From 40-80 sp964503665 (GTDB lineage: Bacteria > Bacteroidota > Bacteroidia > Flavobacteriales_D > Crocinitomicaceae), in NCBI GenBank assembly GCA_964503665.1, contig CAZDAR010000051.1, positions 1-16,651 on the forward strand: 16,651 bases of DNA, given 5' to 3'. How positions within the stretch are numbered: the stretch's first letter is position 1; every line of letters starts with the position of its first letter. Below, piece after piece: positions 6,960 through 14,075 of this stretch. The translations under genes were made by a program, and so were the position numbers. The notes below the pieces were generated by a model, which saw only the letters and a program-made list of their open reading frames with translations, did not search any database and was not told the origin of the DNA.

Positions 6960-8381
6960 ATGCCTGAAACTAAAAACACGAGTTTACTAAAATCCTTTGG
7001 CTTGAAAATGGCCATTATCATTGTGATGAGTTCGATAATCGGTTCTGGTGTATTCAAAAAAGTAGCACCAATGGCGGAAGGACTGCATGCATCTTGGCTC
7101 GTTATTTTAGCATGGGTACTTTCAGGAATTATAGTGATTTTTGGTGTGTTAAGCATTGGTGAATTAGGCGCATTATTTCCTCACTCGGGTGGACCTTTTT
7201 CGTGGTTAGAGAAAGTTTACGGTAAAACCGTTTCCTATTTATACGGTTGGGCGTGTTTCTCTATCATTCAAACTGCTACGATTTCTTCCATTGCTTTTAT
7301 TTTTGCAGGTGCACTGAATACCTTTATTTCGTTACCACATCTTTCTCCAGCATTAGAATCGATCACTATTTTTGGTGTCATTCAACCATTTGATAATATC
7401 GGTGCAAAAGTGGTGGCTATTCTACTTATTATTCTATTGACATTTATCAATGCGAGTGGTGCCAAGAAAGGCGGTTTTGTAAGTATGGTTTCGACCTTTA
7501 TTATTGGGTTTTCGATTATTATTATTGCTGTTCTAGCGATGAATAGTAGTATCGGTAGTTGGGAAACTTTCAACACACCATCTGCAAGCTATCCGAGTGA
7601 AGGATTTACTTTTCTTGGATTTTTTGGCGTTATGGTGATTGCGATGCGAAATGCTTTTTGGGGTTATGAAGGATGGCTATCACTTGGTTTCGTAGGCGAA
7701 GAAATACATGAACCACACAAAACACTCCCAAGAGCGATGTTTATCGGTGTTATGTTGACCATTATTTTATATGTCATCATTAACGCTAGTTACTTATACG
7801 TTATGCCAATTGACGAAATGGTAGCAGCCACAAAAGCTGATCAAAATAGTATTGCTGCCGTATTGGTCATGAATAAAATTTTTGGAAATAGCGGTGCTTA
7901 TATTGTTAGTGGAATGATTCTGGTTTCGACTATTGGTTGCACGAATGCTACTATACTTGCAGCTTCTCGTATTTATTATGCGATGGCACAAAAGAATATG
8001 TTTTTCAAAGGTGCTGCAAAAATCAGTGAAAAAAAAAATACACCTGTTAATTCACTAATCTATCAATGTATATGGGCAAGTGTTTTGGTATTTTCAGGTT
8101 CTTTCGACTTCTTAACCGATTTAGTGATTATCGCCGCATTTATCTTTTACGGATTGATTGTTTTAGGTGTCATTATTCTACGTGTAAAAGCTAAAACTAC
8201 GCCTCGTCCATACAAAGCATTTGGTTATCCAATTATTCAGATTTTCTTCATTCTATTCTGTATGATTCTACTAGTTATTTCCTTTTTAGAATCTCCCGCA
8301 CTCTCTATCCTCGGAATTATATTAATTCTTTCAGGATTACCTTTTTATTATTATTGGAAAAGAAAGAGTTCGGTGAAGTAG
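6960..8381 (+). CDS. APC-superfamily amino acid permease
   Basis: Inner-membrane transporter of 473 residues with about 12 hydrophobic helices. TM1 contains the substrate-binding signature SSIIGSGVF (residues 24-32), the unwound GSG loop of the APC/LAT fold. The HASWLVILAWVLSGI and GELGALFPHSGGPFSWL segments are also typical of the L-type/SteT-like subgroup. The substrate is most likely a neutral amino acid, but it cannot be fixed from sequence. ATG at 6939 overlaps a -7 element; ATG 6951 and ATG 6960 are later options. I chose 6960 because MPETKNTS followed directly by the first helix matches the usual family N-terminus; 6951 remains possible. The gene stands alone, divergent from the thioredoxin-like gene and convergent with the rho operon. 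Confidence 0.9.
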   Translation: MPETKNTSLLKSFGLKMAIIIVMSSIIGSGVFKKVAPMAEGLHASWLVILAWVLSGIIVIFGVLSIGELGALFPHSGGPFSWLEKVYGKTVSYLYGWACFSIIQTATISSIAFIFAGALNTFISLPHLSPALESITIFGVIQPFDNIGAKVVAILLIILLTFINASGAKKGGFVSMVSTFIIGFSIIIIAVLAMNSSIGSWETFNTPSASYPSEGFTFLGFFGVMVIAMRNAFWGYEGWLSLGFVGEEIHEPHKTLPRAMFIGVMLTIILYVIINASYLYVMPIDEMVAATKADQNSIAAVLVMNKIFGNSGAYIVSGMILVSTIGCTNATILAASRIYYAMAQKNMFFKGAAKISEKKNTPVNSLIYQCIWASVLVFSGSFDFLTDLVIIAAFIFYGLIVLGVIILRVKAKTTPRPYKAFGYPIIQIFFILFCMILLVISFLESPALSILGIILILSGLPFYYYWKRKSSVK

Positions 8382-8518
8382 GGGGATTGTTTTTTTTTGC
8401 CTAATTTTCCTATGGAGGATTTCGAAAATAAATAGATATAACTTTACTTTTTTATAGATTTTATTTTATCAAAATGTTTAACTTCATTTATAATTAACTG
8501 TAAATATTTAGTCGCTCC

Positions 8519-8776
8519 TTAACAAAACTTCAAAGAGCTGTCATTTAAAAAATTAGCTTTAAAGAAATTGGTTGAAGAAAACGCAAAAGACAATTTTTTG
8601 CTTTGTCTTTTAGTATTTCCATCATTTTCTTTAAGTTTCATGTTGCAGCTAGATAAAAAAGCATTCATTTGTGGACCTATTTCACCATGGAAGTAGTTTT
8701 GAGCTAACCTAAAATCTGTTTTTAAATGTCCTATTATTGGCTCTATTGACGTCCTAGTTCTAAATTTCTTTCGCTT
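8519..8776 (-). pseudogene. C-terminal remnant of an IS5-family DDE transposase
   Basis: Translating the minus strand from 8776 down to TAA at 8519-8521 gives 85 uninterrupted codons starting KRKKFRTRTSIEPIIGHLK and continuing FRLAQNYFHGEIGPQMNAFL. This matches the C-terminal block of IS5-group transposases, which contain the catalytic Glu in an [RK]-x-x-I-E-P-[VI]-I-G-H-L-K motif followed by a 'Y-x-x-G-x-x-x-G-D-Q-[IM]-N' type segment. A TAG at 8777-8779 closes the frame upstream and no start codon precedes the motif. All upstream domains, with the first two catalytic Asp residues, are missing, so it cannot be active. It begins 20 bp from the glycosyltransferase stop. The final 35 or so residues do not resemble a typical tail and may be frameshifted or drifted. 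Confidence 0.85.
8585..8611. terminator. Possible bidirectional terminator hairpin between convergent genes
   Basis: AAAAGACAA (8585-8593) and TTGTCTTTT (8603-8611) form a perfect 9-bp stem with a 9-nt loop. The U-rich 3' arm could release RNA polymerase in either direction, ending the permease transcript (+) and the rho operon transcript (-). It is only three G-C pairs strong, so this is tentative. Confidence 0.4.
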
Positions 8777-8796
8777 CTAATCAGTCGAAATAGAAT

Positions 8797-9990
8797 TTAT
8801 CTCTTCTTCAACGCATTCTTCACCATAATCCATTTAGAAAGATATTTCACACTTTGCTGTCGATGAAAATGTAAGATTTCAGATAAATAATGCGTTTTTC
8901 GCCAAGTTTCAATATCGTTGGCAATAGTATTGATTTCGTCTAAAACACGTAATTTAAATAAACTACTATCAAATTGTTTTTCTAATATATCACGACCTTT
9001 TTGTGCGTACAGTTCCCACTTTTCTTTTTCTTGATAAACAGAAATAATTGCCGCTTCAAAATTATCTAAATCAACGACGCTGCCGTTCCATACTGCATCG
9101 ATAGCAATTCCTTCAGAACCAATAGGAGTAGTGATGGAAATCCCGCCAAATTGCATAGATTCTAATAGTTTACCTTTTAGTCCCGCACCGAATTGAAGTG
9201 GTGCTAATAAAATCGCATGTTTTGTGAAAATTTTCTGAATTGCATCTACGCGACCTTTAACAATAAAACCTTCTTTTTCGTTGTGTAATTGCAGTATTTG
9301 TTGATTTGGATAAGCACCATAAATATAGACTTTCGCTGTTGGGATTTTTTGTCGGACGTTGTTCCAAATTTTCTTCAAATATAAAACGGCTTGACGATTG
9401 GGAGCATGTAGGAAGTTGCCAATAAAGAAAAAGTCATTTCTATATTCAATGCTTGTTAGAGCATCCTTAACATTATAACACAACGGAAAGTAACTGATTT
9501 TATCTATTACAAAAGGAAAGTGTTCGACTAGAAAGTTGTATTCAAAAAGCGAGATAATGAATGTCAGATCGCACCGAAGAATAGCGGCAATCTCACGTTT
9601 ACAAGTAACATTGTGAAAATCACTATTCTTTTCTCGGGCTTCTCTTAAGAAATGTAAATCTTGTGTTTCGAGCAAATGCATCGCCGAAGGATGAATTTCG
9701 CGAATGCGCCAACTGAATTGTTCTTCCGTCATGAAACGGTCGTACAAAACGATGTCCGGCATGAATTCTTTGACTTGTTCATTGAAAAAATCATCATTCA
9801 TGTTTATCTTCCAACTAGCATTTACAAAGTCAGAAATATCGGCAGAAAATTCACTTTTTGGAGCTGTTGATGCATAAGCCACCTGAAAGTTGTTCTCTTT
9901 GAAAAAAGTCAACCATTGTATCATTTTCGTTCCGGCAGCAGAAGAATCAGGTTCCGGAAAAACATTTCCAATAACCAGGATTTTTTTCAC
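8797..9990 (-). CDS. GT-B glycosyltransferase (GT4-like)
   Basis: Transfers a sugar from a nucleotide-activated donor; 397 residues, cytoplasmic or membrane-associated. The N-terminal Rossmann half starts KKILVIGNVFPEPDSSAAGTKM, whose Gly/Ser-rich turn matches GT4-like proteins that begin with an SSAAG-type loop. The C-terminal half has GNFLHAPNRQAV and the donor-binding stretch FGAGLKGKLLESMQFGG with Glu277, the position of the second Glu of the EX7E motif; the first position is Ala269, as often seen in the G-A-G-x-K-x-K subgroup. The start is GTG at 9990-9988, overlapping the DUF4199 stop by 4 nt (GTGA), which implies translational coupling. Acceptor and product are unknown; no polysaccharide gene cluster surrounds it. 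Confidence 0.88.
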   Translation of the reverse strand: MKKILVIGNVFPEPDSSAAGTKMIQWLTFFKENNFQVAYASTAPKSEFSADISDFVNASWKINMNDDFFNEQVKEFMPDIVLYDRFMTEEQFSWRIREIHPSAMHLLETQDLHFLREAREKNSDFHNVTCKREIAAILRCDLTFIISLFEYNFLVEHFPFVIDKISYFPLCYNVKDALTSIEYRNDFFFIGNFLHAPNRQAVLYLKKIWNNVRQKIPTAKVYIYGAYPNQQILQLHNEKEGFIVKGRVDAIQKIFTKHAILLAPLQFGAGLKGKLLESMQFGGISITTPIGSEGIAIDAVWNGSVVDLDNFEAAIISVYQEKEKWELYAQKGRDILEKQFDSSLFKLRVLDEINTIANDIETWRKTHYLSEILHFHRQQSVKYLSKWIMVKNALKKR

Positions 9991-10553
9991 GACAAATAAT
10001 TTCTAAAGAGTACCTTACGGTAGATGATTGTAATCAATAAACTATAAAGAATGGAAAGCAACATCATCGACATCAATGAAATAAGGAATAAAGAGCGAGC
10101 AGAAATAAAATCTTTAATGTTAGATTTCACTTCGTCTAAAATTTCATCCGCCGTCATAACCTCGAATGCTTCGTTACTTGCTTTTATTTGTACAAAAGTT
10201 GTGGGATTATCTAAGCCTTTTTTAAAGTCATCGATACGTTCATTTTGCATCTTCACCAATATCGATTGATCGATTTTTTTATAATAGATAAAAAGAAAAC
10301 CACAGGTAATAAAAGTATAGACCATTCCCGCTTTTAAGCCTTGTTTGAGTTCTTGCATCATCGATTCACCTTTCTCAGCTCGTCTTAAATCGTAATAGTA
10401 CAGTCCAATAGAAATGGCCAGAAGTAAGAAAAACATATTGATGAAGGATAGCGGTAGAATGTTTCCCACAAATATGGATGCAAAATAGAAACTCATTTTT
10501 AAAATGATAAAACAAAATGCAAATAATACACCGAATCCTATAGGGCCTTTCAT
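9987..10553 (-). CDS. DUF4199 integral membrane protein
   Basis: 188-residue membrane protein of unknown function. Four hydrophobic segments lie at about 5-28, 34-52, 74-92 and 153-178. The loop between the third and fourth is about 60 residues, charged, and probably extracytoplasmic or cytoplasmic depending on orientation. The layout and the DLRRAEKGESMMQELKQGLKAGM region fit DUF4199, a family largely restricted to Bacteroidota and often next to a glycosyltransferase. It starts 3 nt after the rho stop and its own stop overlaps the glycosyltransferase start, so all three genes are probably on one mRNA. The strong linkage suggests a role tied to the glycosyltransferase, perhaps as a membrane partner; that is inference. 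Confidence 0.8.
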   Translation of the reverse strand: MKGPIGFGVLFAFCFIILKMSFYFASIFVGNILPLSFINMFFLLLAISIGLYYYDLRRAEKGESMMQELKQGLKAGMVYTFITCGFLFIYYKKIDQSILVKMQNERIDDFKKGLDNPTTFVQIKASNEAFEVMTADEILDEVKSNIKDFISARSLFLISLMSMMLLSILYSLLITIIYRKVLFRNYLS

Positions 10554-10556
10554 AAT

Positions 10557-12425
10557 TTATCGATTCATTGAAATTAAAAATTCTTCGTTAGAACGTGTGT
10601 TGTCCATTTGAGATTTCAAGAATTCCATTGCTTCTACAGAATTCATATCGGCCATATGGCGACGTAATAAATGCACGCGTTGTAGAATATCTTTTTGGAC
10701 TAACAAATCGTCTCTTCGTGTACTAGAGGCAATGATGTCGATGGCTGGGAAAATACGTCGGTTAGAGATTTTTCTATCCAATTGTAATTCCATATTCCCC
10801 GTTCCTTTAAATTCCTCAAAGATAACTTCGTCCATTTTAGAACCTGTTTCCACCAATGCTGTTGCAAGGATAGATAAAGAACCACCATTTTCGATATTTC
10901 TAGCAGAACCAAAGAAACGCTTCGGCTTGTGTAAGGCATTGGCATCCACACCACCTGATAATACTTTTCCAGATGCTGGTGAGACAGTGTTGTATGCACG
11001 TGCAAGACGTGTTATAGAGTCTAGTAGAATGCACACGTCGTGTCCACATTCGACCATTCTTTTTGCTTTCTCTAAAACTATGTTCGCCACTTTCACGTGT
11101 CTTTCCGCAGGTTCGTCAAAAGTAGAAGCAATCACTTCTGCTTTTACGCTTCTTGCCATATCTGTTACCTCTTCAGGACGTTCGTCAATTAATAAAACGA
11201 TTAAGTAAACTTCTGGATGATTCGCAGCAATAGCGTTTGCGACGTCTTTCAGTAAAACGGTTTTACCTGTTTTTGGTTGTGCGACAATTAATCCACGCTG
11301 TCCTTTTCCGATAGGTGCGAATAGATCCATGATGCGAGTGGACATGTTTTCTTGAGCGTGACCTGTTAATGTGAATTTTTCCGTTGGAAATAAGGGAGTT
11401 AAATACTGAAAAGGAACACGATCTCTAATATAAGATGGAGAGCGTCCATTGATAGAATCTACTTTTACTAGTGGAAAATATTTCTCGCCTTCTTTCGGAG
11501 GACGAATTGTACCTTTTACCGTATCTCCAGTTTTAAGTCCGAATAATTTAATTTGACTATGAGAGACATACACATCATCTGGTGAAGGTAAATAGTTGTA
11601 ATCAGAAGATCTTAAGAAACCATAACCTTGTTCTTGGATAACTTCTAAAACACCTTCTGCGGAAACAATACCTGTCAAGTCATAACTTGTAATATGTTCT
11701 GCACTATTGGGTAGTGTTTTAACTGGCTCCTGTCTTGTGTGGTCAGGTTTCGATTGCTCAGATTTTGAATGCTCTGGTCTATTGTGTTCAGGCTTTGTGT
11801 GTACTGGTTTATTATAGGCAGTTTTAGTCGATTCTTCTGTTTTATGAGAAGTTCTAGTGTCGCTCTTCGGAGTGTTATGGCTCGGTCTTCCAGCGTTTGG
11901 TTGATCGTTTCTTTGTGTATTTTGAGGAGGTGTTGTATCATTTGGCTTATCCAATTTTTCCAACAAGTTTCTACCTTTTCGTTGATCTGATTTAGTAGTA
12001 TCTCTCGGTGCTTGTTGCTGTATTTCTATTGGAGCAGTAGCTGCAACGACTTCTTTCTTTGCAGGTGTAGCCTTTATTTCTTCTTTAATCGGTTGAATTT
12101 TATTAACGATGGGTGCTTCCACTTTTTCTGCTTCAAACAACGTTAATACTTTTTCTTCCTTTTTATCGTCTGCTTTTTCTTTTTTTACAACAGAAATCAC
12201 CTCTTGCTTAGTAATTCTTGGACGTTTAGTTCGCTTGTCAGAATCTTCAGCTATAATTGTTTTTTTCTGTTCTTTTATAGGTGTATTACTTTCAGCGCTT
12301 ACCATTCCCTTCAAAGCTTCTAGCACTTCTGCTTTTTTCATTGTTTCAGTTTTGGAGATACCTGCTAGTTTTGCAATTTCTCTTAAATCAGAAAGTTTTT
12401 TTCCTTCTAAATCGGATAGATTCAT
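10557..12425 (-). CDS. rho: Transcription termination factor Rho with long disordered insertion
   Basis: Hexameric RNA-dependent ATPase that ends transcription. At 622 residues it is far longer than E. coli Rho (419). Residues 1-45 are the Rho_N helical domain. Residues of about 46-248 are low-complexity, rich in Lys, Glu, Thr, Pro, Asn, His and Gln, and include a pentapeptide repeat at 206-230. Residues 250-325 are the cold-shock-like RNA-binding domain (GIVSAEGVLEVIQEQGYGFLR). The RecA-type ATPase follows, with Walker A QPKTGKT (Lys388), Walker B VLLIDERPEEVTDM, and the LLDSITRLARAYN and SGGVDANALHKPKRFFGSARN segments that form the Q loop and R loop region. The catalytic parts look intact. 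A similar disordered insertion in Bacteroides thetaiotaomicron Rho drives phase separation. First gene of the rho/DUF4199/glycosyltransferase unit. Confidence 0.97.
   Translation of the reverse strand: MNLSDLEGKKLSDLREIAKLAGISKTETMKKAEVLEALKGMVSAESNTPIKEQKKTIIAEDSDKRTKRPRITKQEVISVVKKEKADDKKEEKVLTLFEAEKVEAPIVNKIQPIKEEIKATPAKKEVVAATAPIEIQQQAPRDTTKSDQRKGRNLLEKLDKPNDTTPPQNTQRNDQPNAGRPSHNTPKSDTRTSHKTEESTKTAYNKPVHTKPEHNRPEHSKSEQSKPDHTRQEPVKTLPNSAEHITSYDLTGIVSAEGVLEVIQEQGYGFLRSSDYNYLPSPDDVYVSHSQIKLFGLKTGDTVKGTIRPPKEGEKYFPLVKVDSINGRSPSYIRDRVPFQYLTPLFPTEKFTLTGHAQENMSTRIMDLFAPIGKGQRGLIVAQPKTGKTVLLKDVANAIAANHPEVYLIVLLIDERPEEVTDMARSVKAEVIASTFDEPAERHVKVANIVLEKAKRMVECGHDVCILLDSITRLARAYNTVSPASGKVLSGGVDANALHKPKRFFGSARNIENGGSLSILATALVETGSKMDEVIFEEFKGTGNMELQLDRKISNRRIFPAIDIIASSTRRDDLLVQKDILQRVHLLRRHMADMNSVEAMEFLKSQMDNTRSNEEFLISMNR
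11736..11810 (-). repeat. Five 15-bp tandem units coding a pentapeptide repeat in Rho
   Basis: On the minus strand, five consecutive 15-nt units encode KPVHT, KPEHN, RPEHS, KSEQS and KPDHT (Rho residues 206-230), followed by a partial RQEP unit. The consensus is [KR]-P-[ED]-H-[TSN]. Units are diverged at the DNA level, so this is an old expansion rather than a recent slippage. Confidence 0.8.
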
Positions 12426-12503
12426 AAAAATGAATTAGTTAAAGAATATTTTAAATGTTGTCAAAAGACCTAAAAAATATGTGATAGGAATTTAATTGTC
12501 GAA

Positions 12504-12526
12504 AGCTGAAGGGTTAAACTTCAGCT
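12504..12526. promoter_or_regulatory. Perfect 8-bp hairpin upstream of rho
   Basis: AGCTGAAG (12504-12511) and CTTCAGCT (12519-12526) flank a 7-nt loop, 79 nt upstream of the rho start. There is no T run on either side long enough for a terminator. A weak -7-like TAATATTG on the minus strand (complement of 12530-12537) would place the hairpin at the 5' end of rho mRNA. Function unknown. Confidence 0.45.
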
Positions 12527-12581
12527 GTGCAATATTAATAATAAAAAATAGATTGTAATGATTAATTCTCTTTTTTTTTAA

Positions 12582-12589
12582 AAATTTTG
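12582..12589 (+). promoter_or_regulatory. Weak -7 element of the symporter gene
   Basis: AAATTTTG, 7 of 8 to TAnnTTTG, 37 nt before ATG 12627. No correctly spaced TTG is present, so this is only a candidate. Confidence 0.3.
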
Positions 12590-12626
12590 CCCACCTTTAC
12601 GCAGATTAATCTAAAAATTGATTCCT

Positions 12627-14021
12627 ATGCAAAAGTGGTTAACTTCTCTTCCCGTTTATTTCATATTATACTTTGTCACCCTAACACTTGTTTTTACGAC
12701 TTCTAGTTTTGGACATTTCGATTTGATGGGTATCGTTCGATTTACCGCAGTAGGAGTATTATTCTTCATCACTTTCAAGCGCAAAAAATTGTCCTTATGG
12801 ATATTCTCTGCAATGCTTCTAGGAATTGAAGTGGGGATTTCATTTCCATTTTTTGGATTAGAGATGGAACGTTTGGGGACTATTTTCCTTCGATTGGTTA
12901 AAACGTTAGTCGCACCGCTAATTATTGCCACGCTTGTTGTTGGAATTGCAGGACATAGTAACATCAAACAATTGGGAAGAATTGGTCTTAAAAGTATTAT
13001 CTATTTTGAAATAGTGACGACATTTGCATTGGTGATTGGATTGTTTGCTATTAATATCACGAAGGCCGGGGAAGGAGTTCATCTTAAGGCCAGTCAAGCG
13101 GATCTTGCTAAATCGGAAATTTTATTACAACAAACAGCATCTACGCAACAACGCGATCATATTGTAGAGATTTTCCCAGAGAATATTGCAAAGGCAATTG
13201 GCAATAACGAAATCCTTCAAGTAGTGATTTTTGCGATCATTTTTGCCATAGGTTTAGGAATGGTAGAAAAAACAAAACCTAAAGAGTTGATGCTTGGTTT
13301 CTTTGAAAGTCTTAGCGAAGTCATGTTTAAATTTACCGATATTGTCATGTATGTTGCGCCACTTGCTGTTTTTGGTGCTTTGGCTGCTACCATCGCCAAA
13401 TCGGGGCTTGATATATTATTCAATCTTCTCCAATTGGTATTAACCTTATATGGAGCTTTACTCGCCTTTGTTTTCTTAATTTTGCTACCAATTGCATTGT
13501 ACAACAAAATCAAGATAAAGGAATTCTGGTTAGCGATTCAAGAACCGATTAGTTTGGCGTTTGCTACCGCAAGTAGTGAAGCTGCTCTTCCAAAAGCAAT
13601 GGAGAATTTAGAGAAATTTGGAGTCTCAAAAAAAGTGGTCGGTTTTGTGATTCCAACAGGGTATAGTTTTAATCTCGATGGAACCACATTATACCTTTCT
13701 TTAGCAGTCGTCTTTGTGGCGCAAATGTCGGGTGTCAATATGACCATTCCCGAACAAATCGGTATCTGTTTAGTATTGATGCTCACTTCGAAAGGAGTAG
13801 CAGGTGTTCGAGGTGCTTCCTTCGTGATATTAGCCGGTGCAGCTGCGACAATTGAAGGGGTTACAGTCGACAAAGTAAGTGTTATTCTAGCCGTTGACGC
13901 ATTGATGGATATGGGAAGAACAAGCGTAAACGTGTTAGGGAATTGTTTAGCAACGGTCGTTATTGCAAAATCAGAAAATGAATTTCATCCGAATAAAATG
14001 AATGATTTAGAGGTTTTGTAA
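12627..14021 (+). CDS. Dicarboxylate/amino acid:cation symporter, probably glutamate/aspartate
   Basis: Inner-membrane Na+ or H+ coupled transporter of the DAACS (SDF) family, 464 residues from ATG 12627; the in-frame TTG at 12618 is a poorer start. Eight family helices with two re-entrant loops are expected, plus about 40 extra hydrophobic residues at the N-terminus. Visible elements are the HP1 serine loop ATASSEAALP (Ser316, Ser317), the TM7 motif NLDGT (349-353) for cation binding, the HP2 region SKGVAGVRGASFV, and the TM8 motif DMGRTSVNVLGN with Asp428, Arg431, Thr432 and Asn435. In GltPh the equivalent Asp binds the substrate amino group and the Arg its side-chain carboxylate. This favours acidic amino acids over the C4-dicarboxylates of DctA, which lacks that Asp. 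It is divergent from rho. Confidence 0.92.
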   Translation: MQKWLTSLPVYFILYFVTLTLVFTTSSFGHFDLMGIVRFTAVGVLFFITFKRKKLSLWIFSAMLLGIEVGISFPFFGLEMERLGTIFLRLVKTLVAPLIIATLVVGIAGHSNIKQLGRIGLKSIIYFEIVTTFALVIGLFAINITKAGEGVHLKASQADLAKSEILLQQTASTQQRDHIVEIFPENIAKAIGNNEILQVVIFAIIFAIGLGMVEKTKPKELMLGFFESLSEVMFKFTDIVMYVAPLAVFGALAATIAKSGLDILFNLLQLVLTLYGALLAFVFLILLPIALYNKIKIKEFWLAIQEPISLAFATASSEAALPKAMENLEKFGVSKKVVGFVIPTGYSFNLDGTTLYLSLAVVFVAQMSGVNMTIPEQIGICLVLMLTSKGVAGVRGASFVILAGAAATIEGVTVDKVSVILAVDALMDMGRTSVNVLGNCLATVVIAKSENEFHPNKMNDLEVL

Positions 14022-14061
14022 ATTGATTTCTTACGTATCTCAATCACGTCTTTAATTTTCC

Positions 14062-14069
14062 TAAATTTG
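14062..14069 (+). promoter_or_regulatory. -7 promoter element upstream of the UvrD/PcrA helicase
   Basis: TAAATTTG is a full match to TAnnTTTG and ends 6 nt before ATG 14076. No TTG lies at the right distance upstream. If used, it implies a leaderless or nearly leaderless mRNA. Confidence 0.45.
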
Positions 14070-14075
14070 TCCATT

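Larger units (their letters stand above)
8382..8796. other. 415-bp gap between convergent genes
   Basis: AT-rich DNA between the permease and the glycosyltransferase. Bases 8382-8518 hold a T9 run at 8390-8398 with no clear stem, and otherwise nothing I can identify. Bases 8519-8776 hold a transposase remnant on the minus strand, with a 9-bp hairpin inside it (8585-8611). I found no terminal inverted repeats or target duplication. Confidence 0.8.

Noticed and set aside
10732..11208. 158-codon open frame opposite the Rho ATPase region
   Set aside because: It is antisense to highly conserved rho motifs, has no recognisable protein features, and is a shadow frame.
11736..11810. Tandem repeat as a CRISPR array
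   Set aside because: Units are directly adjacent without spacers, lie in frame inside rho, and no cas gene is present.
12109..12438. 109-codon plus-strand open frame opposite the Rho N-terminus
   Set aside because: It is Ser/Phe-rich only because it is complementary to Lys/Glu-rich low-complexity coding sequence.
13538..13873. 111-codon minus-strand open frame inside the symporter
   Set aside because: It is antisense to the conserved HP1-TM7-HP2 region and has no family resemblance.
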